In this document: piece after piece, positions 55,426-64,000 of the stretch
Layout of the letters: each line of letters begins with the position of its first letter
How positions within the stretch are numbered: the first letter of the stretch is position 1
Source: Liolophura sinensis
Lineage: Eukaryota > Mollusca > Polyplacophora > Chitonida > Chitonidae
Length of the DNA stretch: 64,000 nucleotides
Reading direction: 5' to 3'
Assembly: GCF_032854445.1 (NCBI RefSeq)
Contig: NC_088295.1
Span: 78,520,028-78,584,027, forward strand
Translations under genes and position numbers: made by a program
The notes under the pieces: generated by a model
Told to the model about the DNA's origin: nothing
Databases searched by the model: none
The model's input: only the letters and a program-made list of their open reading frames with translations

Positions 55426-58140
55426 GTAAGTATGGCGTTTACTTTTGTTTCCAGTCAAGTAGGTAAGTAAGTAGGTATGTATGTATATAATTATGTATGT
55501 GTATGTGTGTGTGTTGAATAAGGCCATACTCAAAGATATTTTATTTTATGAGTAGCAGAGATGTAGGATAAGGCCCTAATCAATAGTTTTACTTTATCAG
55601 TAACATATAAGTTGGATGAAGTTGTACTCAAGAATATTTTACTTTATGAGTAGCAGAAATGTTGGATAAGGCCCTAATTAGTATTGTTACTTTATAAGTA
55701 CGGGACCGGTAGATCCAGGATCAATCCTTGGTCGAGTCACACTAAGACTTTAAAAGAGGAAGTTGTAACTTCCTCGCTTGGCGTTCAGCATGAAGGGGAT
55801 AGTGCAACGACTGGTTGACCCGTATCAGTATAATGCTCGGGCGGGCGGCTTACTTGCCTTCGTAAGTCGTCTCAGTGATGCAGCACTAAATAAAAGAGCG
55901 GTGGAAATCCGTCCTGCAACAAGGAGGCACATTACACGTGCATGCACCCTAATGATTCCTTCGTCGTCATATGACTTGAAAAATTGTTGAGTACGACGTT
56001 AAACCCCAAGCACTCACTCACTCACTCACTTTATAAGTAACATATATACTGGATGAAGTTGTACTCAAGAATATTTTACTTTATAAGTAACAGAAATGTT
56101 GGATAAAGCCGTACTCAAATATGTTTTACTTTATGAGTAACAGAAATATTGGATAAGGCCGTGCTCAAGAGTATTTTGCTTTATGAGTAGCAGGACTGGT
56201 GGATAAGGCCGTGCTCAAGAATATTTTGCTTTATGAGTAGCAGGACTGGTGGATAAGGGCGTACTCAAGAATATTTTACTTTATGAGTAGCAGGACTGGT
56301 GGATAAGGGCGTACTCAAGATATTTTTACTTTATGAGTAGCAGGACTGATGGATAAGGGTGTACTCAAGAACATGTTTTATTTGCAGTGTGTCGTCAGAA
56401 ATGTTATAGCTGTGCGTTTAACAACCACGCGACAGAGAAGCGAGGAATTGAGTGCGTGCACAGTCCTCAGAATGCCTCCGTTGAGTGGGCGGTGCGTTGT
56501 CCAGACCCCTATGACTGCTATTACACAACCACAGTGGATATAGGTAAACCACTAAACTGTTCAGATCCCTGTGTGTGCTATTACACAACCACAGTGGATA
56601 TAGGTAAACCTCTAAACTGTCCAGATCCCTGTGTGTGGCTATTACACAACACACAGCTATACACCAGGTTTCATTCCACCATAATGCTGGCCGCCGTCGT
56701 ATAACACCAACCAAATAAATAAATATGCACAGGTATACCACCGCGTTGTCCAGACCCAACTGACTGCTATTACACAACCACAACAAATACAGGTAAACCG
56801 GTGCGTTGTTCAGACCCTTTGACTACCAATATACCACCGCAGTACACACAGGTAAATTACTGCGCTGGCCAAGCCCTAGCGACTGCTATTACACAACCAC
56901 AGTGAAAACACTGCTCAGGCTTAAGGGATTACTACTTCACAAGGACAGTGTATACAGAAAAAGCATTGCACATGTCAGACACAGGAGATGACAGTAGAGT
57001 AGCTTCTGGTATAGTAGTTCCTTTTGTCCGACCTTTTTCATAAAAACGTTTGTAAACTGAATTTGAAACCTTAATTTAAGCAGCATATACCTGGTAACCC
57101 AACAACTTCTCTACTAACTAACTAACTAACTAGCTAACAAGGGAAATTTGAAACGTTGTCCCTCAGTTTTGATATTGTTGTCTGGTGCCAAAGAATTGTA
57201 CATGCATCAAGTTCTTATTATACAGATGTACAAATCTTTGTACATATGTAAGAAAGATTTCTATGTTACGTAAGGTTTCTACATATGTCCAAATAAAGCC
57301 AAGCTTTAGATATATGTACAAATATTTGTACATATGTAGAATAAGAGTTGGGCGCATGTGAGAGACAATTTTTTCAATCTTCGCTTGTTAGTTAGTTAGT
57401 TAGTTGTTAGTTGTTAGAAGCTGTCTGGTTGTCCAGTATAGGCTGATTAAATTAAGTTTTAAATTTTATTTTAACTGGTTAAACTCCAGTTACAAACGTG
57501 TTTTAAAAAACGTCGGACGAAAGAAACTACCATACCATATATACTCTCTACTGTAGCTGTTGTTCTTTATAGATTGCGCTAGCGCAGCGTAATGACCGAG
57601 GAGTCTCTCACCAATGCGGTCGCTGTGAGTTCAAGTCCAGGTCATGCTGGCTTCCTCTCCGGCCGTACGTGGGAAGGTCTGCAGCAACCTGCGGATGGTC
57701 GTGGGTTTCCGCCGGGCTCTGCCAGGTTTTCACCCACCATAATGCTGGCCGCCGTCGTATAAGTGAAATATTCTTGAGTACGGCGTAAAACACCAATCAA
57801 ATAAATAAACAAATCTTTATAGATTGATTGACTAATAAAATCAGTGATTATCAATGAATATCTTTTTCTTCCTCTACCAGGTGCTATGCAGTTGTTGTCG
57901 ATCAATAGAGGCTGTGGTAACATCGGCCCCACCAGTTGTAACATAGTCGGGCTGCGTGAGATGTGTATCTATTCCTGCTCTACTGATCTGTGCAATGGTG
58001 GACTTAGCGGGGTGCTGGTGGAGACAGGAGACCCGAACAGCGCGAGACAACACGTCAGCTACTTCAGTCATCTGACGTCATCCGCCATTGCTTTGCTCAT
58101 TGGTCTGCTTATAATGAACCCGTATCATGGTCAGTTGTAG
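55368..58140 (+). CDS. Gene D: Ly6/uPAR-domain surface protein
   Basis: Three exons, 55368-55425, 56388-56543 and 57881-58140, join in phase 1 to a 157-residue protein: signal peptide, one Ly6/uPAR domain (opening CYSCAFNNHA, closing CIYSCSTDLCNGG), a short linker and a hydrophobic end (SSAIALLIGLLIMN). The exon plan is shared with genes B and E, and the exon 2 core IECVHSPQN matches gene E (IECVHAPKN), so D and E are closest. Likely GPI-anchored. Exon 2 is flanked on both sides by tandem arrays that include its splice sites. Confidence 0.9.
55510..56387 (+). repeat. 50-nt array in gene D intron 1, ending on the exon 2 acceptor
   Basis: About eleven 50-nt units (tggataaggccgtactcaag, aatattttactttatgagta, gcag...) lie at 55510-55695 and 56035-56387. 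The last unit runs ggataagggtgtactcaaga then acatgttttatttgcag and is the exon 2 acceptor. Earlier units end in ttttactttatgagtagcag, an acceptor-like stretch. A family 2 SINE interrupts the array. Confidence 0.88.
55697..56033 (+). mobile_element. SINE-like family 2, longest copy
   Basis: Ends gtacgacgttaaaccccaag followed by (CACT)n. Its 3' part has a short open frame without meaning. Inserted in the 50-nt array. Confidence 0.7.
56388..56543 (+). CDS. Gene D exon 2: N-terminal half of Ly6 domain
   Basis: Phase-1 exon: CRQKCYSCAFNNHATEKRG, IECVHSPQNASVEW, VRCPDPYDCYYTTTVDI, donor G|GTAAAC. Six cysteines sit as in the other two genes. Reading through the donor stays open for two copied units. 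Confidence 0.9.
   Translation, partial: CVVRNVIAVRLTTTRQRSEELSACTVLRMPPLSGRCVVQTPMTAITQPQWI
56500..56925 (+). repeat. 60-nt array copying the end of exon 2 and its donor
   Basis: After the exon, units of 60 nt repeat the PDPYDCYYTTTVDI codons plus GTAAACC. The first two follow in frame (20 codons each). Later units diverge (gactgctattacacaaccac near 56760 and 56880) and keep AG|GTAAA or CAG|GTA junctions. A SINE tail fragment at 56668-56737 interrupts. Confidence 0.88.
56668..56737 (+). mobile_element. SINE family 1, 3' fragment in the exon-derived array
   Basis: Reads ccaccataatgctggccgcc then an AATAAATA tail. Confidence 0.75.
57101..57422. mobile_element. Foldback (MITE-like) element bounded by inverted ACTA/TAGT repeats
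   Basis: Left arm acttctctactaactaacta (57101-57140) and right arm gttagttagttagttgttag (57381-57422) are inverted copies of about 35-40 nt. The interior has a 24-bp palindrome at 57312-57335 (atatgtacaaat and its complement) and a near-copy at about 57225. No coding capacity. Confidence 0.55.
57573..57815 (+). mobile_element. SINE family 1 copy, start of head missing
   Basis: Begins gcgctagcgcagcgtaatga, has intact B box-like gagttcaagtcc, core and AATAAATAAAC tail. Very close to the consensus of the family, so a young copy. It ends 65 nt before gene D exon 3. Confidence 0.88.
57881..58140 (+). CDS. Gene D exon 3: C-terminal half of Ly6 domain and tail
   Basis: Acceptor CTTCCTCTACCAG, phase 1. 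It reads AMQLLSINRGCGNIGPTSC, REMCIYSCSTDLCNGG, then VETGDPNSARQHVSY and the hydrophobic tail LTSSAIALLIGLLIMN, six more residues and TAG. Confidence 0.9.
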
Positions 58141-58206
58141 GTGACCCAGTGGCCAGATACATACAAACAATCAACAGCACTTGCAAATGCTTACGCAAGA
58201 TTAGAA

Positions 58207-58212
58207 AATAAA
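58207..58212 (+). terminator. Poly(A) signal of gene D
   Basis: AATAAA 67 nt after the stop codon. Confidence 0.5.
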
Positions 58213-58448
58213 CGCTGTTGTGAGATGTTTTACATGACACGTGGACGAAGTGAAGGAATAAGCTGCAATATTCTCCATTTTGAGCTGATATCAGCTATGC
58301 TAATGTTTGGTTGTGATTTAGAGGGAGACACAATAATGTTAATTTCGTCAGTATACACGAGGAAGGGGAATGCATGCGGCAATAGAAATTAACATGCATG
58401 CGCAAATGACATCGATGATATATATATATATATAAAATGGACGTTTTT

Positions 58449-58526
<78 letters not shown>

Positions 58527-59574
58527 AAAAACGTCCATTTTCTACATTGTTGTATTCCTGCAGTTTCGAACTCGCTCTATTAAGGGATACGACGTATTTA
58601 AGGAGAGTAAAACTATATAATTATATACAGTACTTGACAGCAATGGTCTAGTAAAAACAGAAAACCAGCAGCGGTAAGAACTGACTTGAATTTACTACTT
58701 TGGGCTTAACACGATGGAGAGATCAAACTAATAATATAGGGAAATATCCTTGGTGTACAGCTGTATATGTACAATATGAACAAAGAGGCTGTACCAGAAT
58801 TTTGGCAAAAACCGACCAGTGCAACTCCAATGGAATTTTGCTATAGTTTTAGAATACTCCCAATAAAATATCACGTCTCCATGCGTTGCCTTTTAAAATC
58901 GCTTATATAGTTACTTTTCCAAACTTTAAAATCATTTCAACACTATAAACAGTACAGGTCTGAGTCTGATATTTACTGAAAGAAAACAATTTGAGCTTTC
59001 TTGGTCGATTTATTAGCGGAGATGGGTTTTATCCCAGTAATCCCCGGTATAGCTTCTTTAAGAACGGGGATTTCCATAGGATAATGTATAGACATACCTT
59101 TTACTCGCTGCTTAGGGCTCCTTACGTAATTTGGCAAGTTATTCCAACCTCCCCCCCCCTCCCACTACCCACATACAATTACTGTTACAACCAGTGGACG
59201 TGTCGGCCGTCCAACTCCACCCAGAAAGTAACCATCCTGCTGAAGGCATTTTCCTGTGCTCACATATCCCCTCAACCCTCACATGAAATCCACAGCGGGA
59301 TTTATCCGTATTTGTGCTATCCTGATGTTTGCTCAGCGCGTTCAGGCCGTCTGTGTCATTTGGAAGGTCAAACAACAAACTTTGTTAGACAGAGGCTCTC
59401 AAAGGTACCCCGTTCGCAAAAAGATGCTTTCAGGAGCACTGTTTTTTTTTAGGTTTCTTTAAATCACGTAGTATACGGTAGACATATATAGCCATCCTTG
59501 ATACTGTGATTGTGTCCGTTAGCGACCAGATCAATGAGCACATTTACTTTAAAATTTAACATGACACAAGTAGC
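58213..59574. other. Intergenic stretch with an AT palindrome
   Basis: Holds the palindrome at 58434-58541. A 153-codon open frame at 58991-59452 has no recognised domain and no splice context. Nothing else was seen. Confidence 0.45.
58434..58541. repeat. 108-bp perfect-armed palindrome with an (AT)n centre
   Basis: Left arm aaaatggacgtttttctta and right arm taagaaaaacgtccatttt are exact inverted copies, separated only by an alternating TA run of about 70 nt, which is itself self-complementary. Confidence 0.93.
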
Positions 59575-59696
59575 AAGGAGTGTATATGTGAAAGTGAAAT
59601 GTAACGTAACTCCATGAGAGTGAAAGTGAAGTATAAAGTAACTGTCTGAGAGTGAAAGTGAAATATAAAGTAACTCCATGGGAGTGAAAGTGAAAT

Positions 59697-59850
59697 ATTT
59701 ATTTATTTATTTGATTGGTGTTTTACACCGTACTCAAGAATATTTCACTTATACGACGGCGGCCAGCATTATGGTGGGAGGAAATCGGGCGGAGCCGGGA
59801 AAACCCATGACTATCCGCAGGTTGCTGGCAGACCTTCCCACGTACGGCCG
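59697..59850 (-). mobile_element. SINE family 1, head-less copy
   Basis: ATTT tail, core, ends exactly at cccacgtacggccgg, then the array continues with aaagtgaaatata. Confidence 0.82.
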
Positions 59851-60043
59851 GAAAGTGAAATATAAAATAACTCCATGAGAGTGAAAGTGAAATATAACGT
59901 AACTACATGGGAATGAAAGTGAAATATAAAGTAACTCCATGAGAGTGAAAGTGAAGCATAAAGTAACTCCATGGGAGTGAAAGTGAAATATAAATAACTC
60001 CATGAGAATTAAAGTGAAATATAGAGTAACTTCATGAGAGTGT

Positions 60044-60166
60044 TTATTTATTTATTTCTTTGGTGTTTTACGCCGTACTCAAGAATATTTCACTTATACG
60101 ACGGCGGCCAGCATTATGGTGGCAGAGCCTAAAGGATACCCACGACCATCCGCAGGGTGTTGACAT
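60044..60166 (-). mobile_element. SINE family 1, head-less copy
   Basis: Second insertion in the same array. It ends at atccgcagggtgttg, and part of the core is deleted. Confidence 0.78.
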
Positions 60167-60180
60167 GAGAGTGTAATCTT

Positions 60181-61763
60181 TTCCTCTGTGATGCAACATA
60201 TCTCCTCTAAACAAACGTTTTATTGTGATGAAAGCGCTGTGATGATTTTACGAGCATATGTGCTATAAGTGGCCACATGTTATAACAGTTGATCGTATGC
60301 GGATTTAAGGTTGTTAGATATCTGGCAATGGTCACCCCGGTTTCCTTTACCTAAAAACACTCTTGAGTGCAGCTTTAAACATAAATGAAACAAATAAATA
60401 TACCGGTTTACAAATATGTGCCATTGTCAGACGCGTTGGTGCACACATGACCAGAATGTAATGAGATGGAGTATACAATTGTCATGCTCAGTGCTCTGAT
60501 GGCCTTCCTGTCCTATCGTGTATATGAGTTACGCGACGTACTGGTTTACAAAAATCTGATTCAGTCTCCATAACAACTCCTGAACTCATCATCACGTTTG
60601 ACAAAAAATCTTCACAAAACAAAGACAAAGATTACAATATTGTTTTCTTTAAAATTCCAAGCACAAAATGATATTGCATACAAACAGTTAAACTTTGAAC
60701 TTAAAAAGGAAAATTCATTTACTATAAACTGGACGCTTTGAGTAGAATGATTTACCATCAGAAAATAAGAACGGCCTCATATAGTCAAGTACATGCCACT
60801 AAAGTGAGAGGGTCCATATGACTGGTAGCCCTGAGGAAACTGTCCCAACTTGTCAGTTACAAGTATCTGACAAAACCCCTGGCGTGAAGCCGCAGCTGAG
60901 CTAGCGAGAGAGCTGGACTGGATAACGAGACCTGATTTGTGATCTGTCAGTAGTGAGGAACTCCTTGGGCCATTATGGTAGCGAGGGCCAAATTTCCCTT
61001 TGTTCGTCTCTTTACCTCCATACACAATCCTTGATATTGCAAGTTATCTAAAATTCGGAGACAATTTACATAAAAAGATATCTGACTGACTAATATACTG
61101 ATTGGCCGATTGATCTGTTTGTTAAAGGAGTGGTTTGTCGTAAGGACAATTTGACAAAATTGAAACATGAAATCTTAATCCAGCTAATCTGGAAGGTACA
61201 ACTCATATGGAACAGCTTAGCCTATTTTCCTTCGACGTGTTTCAGCTGAAGTTATCTTTGAGGCCTACATTTGTCAGCAAAAACAAAAAACGCTTGGCCC
61301 CTCGAGAGCCCCGTGCTTTGAGGAGAATTCCGCTAACCCCAGCGTTCCTAATCACAGGTAAACAAAGCTTCCTTCACAATCGTTTTGTCAGACCTATTTA
61401 TTTCCTCCTTCAGTTTTACGGCAGCCAACAAGCCTATATTCGCCCCACTGTATCTTCCTTAGGTGGGGGCACCTGGGAAAGTGTCGCGTACATTTACCTG
61501 GAGATCTGTGAACAGACAAGCGATAGGCGACAATATATATATATATTTCTAAAACTTTGGGAGAAGTGTGATGCGTCGTTACATCGCGCAGATCTGCGAC
61601 GAAACATAGAGGAGCTGGAATTTGTTTCTTGAGGTGCTGATGAACGCATCAGTGGTTAAAGTTCCTCATTTCTTTCAGGATAATTGAGGGAGTTATTAAC
61701 TGAAGACATTTACGAAGACTCTGGGAGTAGCTACTTGGTTGGATTATCTGTTCCTCTTTGAGG
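60181..61763. other. Intergenic stretch upstream of gene E
   Basis: No clear exon. A SINE-like tail lies at about 60325-60405. A 141-codon open frame at 61207-61632 has no recognised domain. The promoter of gene E should be in the last part. Confidence 0.4.
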
Positions 61764-61827
61764 ATGGTTTCCGTCAAATCGTGGGATGTTATTGTGGCAA
61801 TATTGCTATTGATAACAACATTATCAG
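61764..61827 (+). CDS. Gene E exon 1: signal peptide
   Basis: ATG in the context aggATGg, a strongly hydrophobic core (VIVAILLLITTL) and a phase-1 GTGAGC donor. Six nucleotides longer than the signal exons of genes B and D. Confidence 0.85.
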
Positions 61828-62430
61828 GTGAGCTGCTGTCATTTTAGTTCGTATTATGTGAAGGCACGATTTTGCTTTAATACTAGATGTCCGAACTGGA
61901 AACGTCGTCATCGACCTTTCACGTATCTATTTACAAGGCTAACGTTCTGTTGGAAGAAACAAACGTGAACGTTTTTATTTCATGGACATTTTTTGGTGAA
62001 AAATAAATTACAATCCAACATACAATAAAATTACGTTTCTTATTTATTATAATGCTCTAATAGTTGGTATTATTTAGGCTAAATTTAAAAATGAGGACGG
62101 CATCATCCTTGCATATCATCGGGATAAAGATGAGTGCTTTTTAATCGTTAGGTCACTTGAGATGTGTGTTCCGTCTCATTTCTGGATAGAAAATTTATAT
62201 TATATTTAAACATAGTTTACATTCACATATATCATACCATCTGTTTTCAAAATTGAAATTCTTGACGGGTTTTCTTTCAGAATGTCGAGAGATGTGCTAC
62301 ACATGTAGTTACACGATCAACTCCCTAAAACAAGGCATCGAGTGTGTTCACGCGCCTAAAAACGTGACGATCGGACAGTGGGCAAGTCAGTGTCCGTATA
62401 AATGCCTCATTACCAGCGAGATTACCATCG
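61764..62430 (+). CDS. Gene E: Ly6/uPAR-domain protein, 5' part (exons 1-2)
   Basis: Exon 1 (61764-61827) encodes a signal peptide, MVSVKSWDVIVAILLLITTL, ending at G|GTGAGC. Exon 2 (62281-62430) follows TTTTCTTTCAG and reads ECREMCYTCSYTINSLKQG, IECVHAPKNVTIGQW, SQCPYKCLITSEITI, ending G|GTAGGT in phase 1. It matches gene D closely (IECVHxPxN). The third exon, with the CxxxCxxxxCN close and tail, was not found up to 64000 and should lie beyond. Probably GPI-anchored like its paralogues. Confidence 0.88.
62281..62430 (+). CDS. Gene E exon 2: N-terminal half of Ly6 domain
   Basis: Opens ECREMCYTCSY with C-x2-C, includes IECVHAPKN, CPYKC and the phase-1 end. Length 150 nt against 156 in gene D and 144 in gene B. 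Confidence 0.9.
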
Positions 62431-62667
62431 GTAGGTGCGCCAATCTTTTGCTAATTTGCTAATAATTTCGTGAACCGTTTTAATTGTCTTGGTTTTTGGA
62501 TTCCATCGTTTCATGTCGTTTCATTGTTCATGTAATACTGGATTTGCTAATGTAAATGGAGTGCCAGGAAAGTGGAGGGAAAGGGGTGCGTTGCATGACA
62601 TGATTTAGGCCTAATTCAAAGCGTTTCTAGCGGAGTAAAACACAAATCAAGTAAATAAATAAATCAA

Positions 62668-63055
62668 GCCGACTGAGGGCCGAATGACCGAGTGGTTAGA
62701 GCGCGAGCAGAGAAAAATAACACAAGAACGTCTCTCCAACGTGGTTGCTGTGAGTTTAAATCCAGCCCATGCTGACTACATGCTGAGGGCCGAATGACCG
62801 AGTGGTTAGAGCGCGAGCAGAGAAAAATAACACAAGAACGTCTCTCCAACGTGGTTGCTGTGAGTTTAAATCCAGCCCATGCTGACTACATGTACTTCTC
62901 AAGCTGTGTGTGGGAAGGTCTTGCAGCATCCTGCGGATGGTCGTGGGCTTTCCCTGACCTCTCTCCAGTTTCCTTCCGTCATAATGCTGGCCGCCGTCAT
63001 AGATATGAAATATTCTTGAGTACGGCGTAAAACAGCAATCAAATAAATGAATAAA
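62668..63055 (+). mobile_element. SINE family 1 variant with duplicated head
   Basis: The head segment, from ctgagggccgaatgaccgag to cagcccatgctgactacatg, occurs twice in tandem (62668-62782 and 62783-62892) almost without change, followed by one core and an (AATA)n tail. The head differs from other copies (gaccgagtggttagagcgcg) and is closer to a true tRNA A box. Confidence 0.82.
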
Positions 63056-64000
63056 TCAATGAAACAATCAAGCGTAAGTCGCTTTCACTATTCGATTTGT
63101 CGTAGCGGCTCGTTATATATCAATAGCCGAATAAAAATGGGATAAGCTCAAGTTTCAATGTTCCTGAATCGTGCAGTTGGTACGACAATTCGTGTCATAC
63201 GACCAATTCGCAACGTGTGAACGCAACTTTATTTTAAAGAATGAAACTGTCAATTTATAGTATAGATCCATCCCCATACCTGTAGCGTGTCATTAGTCTA
63301 CCAATGATTTACCTCAGGCGAGCCTATGGGATAGTTGTGGAGCCCTCATAGGACATTTTCATCGGTTGGCGTGTTACCATTTCCACATGAGAACCGTACT
63401 CCGATACATTCTGCTTTGGCTTAGGCATTGTTTTTAAACATTCTGCAAAATGGAAATCTCTCTGTACACTCATTTTAACATGTGTGAAATGTTTACATGA
63501 GTTTGTGATCGGTGCATGTCAACATCATCCGCCAAGAAAATACCACGTGGTTTGTTTGATAAGAAAAGACCGACCGGTCGCCATGGAGGCAGAATCGTTT
63601 TGGCCTTGTGAAATCTTTTACAAAGATTTGTCCAAAACCCCACTTCCGAATCTATTTAGCGGCCAGCTGCAAGAAAATATTGTTGCGGAAAGAAGCAAAC
63701 ATTAGATTGGAAAAGAGTTAACTTCATCAAACAATGTTCAGTAAGTATTTAAACTAGACAAGTCGAGCACACGCCAGTGTTACGGTTTCTGTTGATCCCG
63801 CAAATCGCCATTACTGAAAGAACTGATGTTTTCAGGGTGCGGTCCACCATTAAAACGGAAATGAGTGATGTTCATTATGTATTCGGTGTGCAAAAAGTCA
63901 TATTATTTTGCTAGGAAAATTGCACAGTATCCGTATTGCAGACACACAAAACGTGCCTCTCTAGAACTGTAGTTGGGGTGAAGAGTTCATTTGTGTTGGA
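63056..64000. other. Non-coding end of the window
   Basis: No exon, array or element was recognised. It is expected to be intron 2 of gene E. Confidence 0.4.

Larger units (their letters stand above)
59575..60180 (+). repeat. 32-nt tandem repeat broken by two SINEs
   Basis: Units read taactccatgagagtgaaag tgaaatataaag. Two head-less family 1 SINEs at 59697-59850 and 60044-60166 lie inside; units resume after each. Confidence 0.88.

Noticed and set aside
58991-59452. 153-codon open frame
   Set aside because: Composition looks random, with no domain and no supporting splice sites or neighbours.
61207-61632. 141-codon open frame just upstream of gene E
   Set aside because: No domain; gene E has its own good start and signal peptide at 61764.

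Overview
The window is nuclear DNA from an invertebrate animal. Coding exons are short, they sit between GT/AG introns, and nearly all introns are phase 1. About thirty copies of one tRNA-derived SINE with an (ATAA)n tail are scattered through it, together with two further SINE-like families and more than a dozen tandem arrays. The SINE type and the mix of CUB, sushi, C-type lectin, PAN and Ly6/uPAR domains fit a lophotrochozoan (mollusc or brachiopod). That placement rests on memory of such repeats, not on a search.

Layout. (1) 1-18647, plus strand: 3' part of a large extracellular gene (gene A) alternating CUB and sushi domains, then a Thr/Ser/Pro stalk and a hydrophobic C-terminus that looks like a GPI signal. 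Its introns and 3' flank are full of minisatellites. (2) 21649-26809, minus strand: a three-exon Ly6/uPAR gene (gene B) with a 42-nt minisatellite in intron 2. (3) 30534-31097, plus: a decayed C-type lectin copy with an in-frame stop and three lost cysteines. (4) 37845-49177, plus: a complete six-exon secreted protein (gene C): signal peptide, C-type lectin domain, short linker, Thr-rich stalk, PAN/apple-like C-terminus. (5) 55368-58140, plus: a complete three-exon Ly6/uPAR gene (gene D). (6) 61764-62430, plus: first two exons of a third Ly6/uPAR gene (gene E), whose last exon should lie beyond the window. All are secreted or surface proteins, as expected of a locus for recognition or adhesion molecules; no joint pathway can be read from the DNA.

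Most unusual feature: at four exons of three unrelated genes (A twice, C, D) a tandem array begins on the 5' splice site itself, so each unit carries a little exon end plus a donor-like GT. In gene D the intron on the other side of the same exon carries an array whose last unit contains the acceptor. In gene C the array runs about 2.2 kb and changes into a 51-nt array that still encodes the lectin's terminal Phe-Val-Cys-Gln-Tyr motif. This looks like repeated local duplication seeded at splice junctions, giving strings of possible alternative splice sites. Long open frames inside the arrays are artefacts of unit lengths divisible by three.
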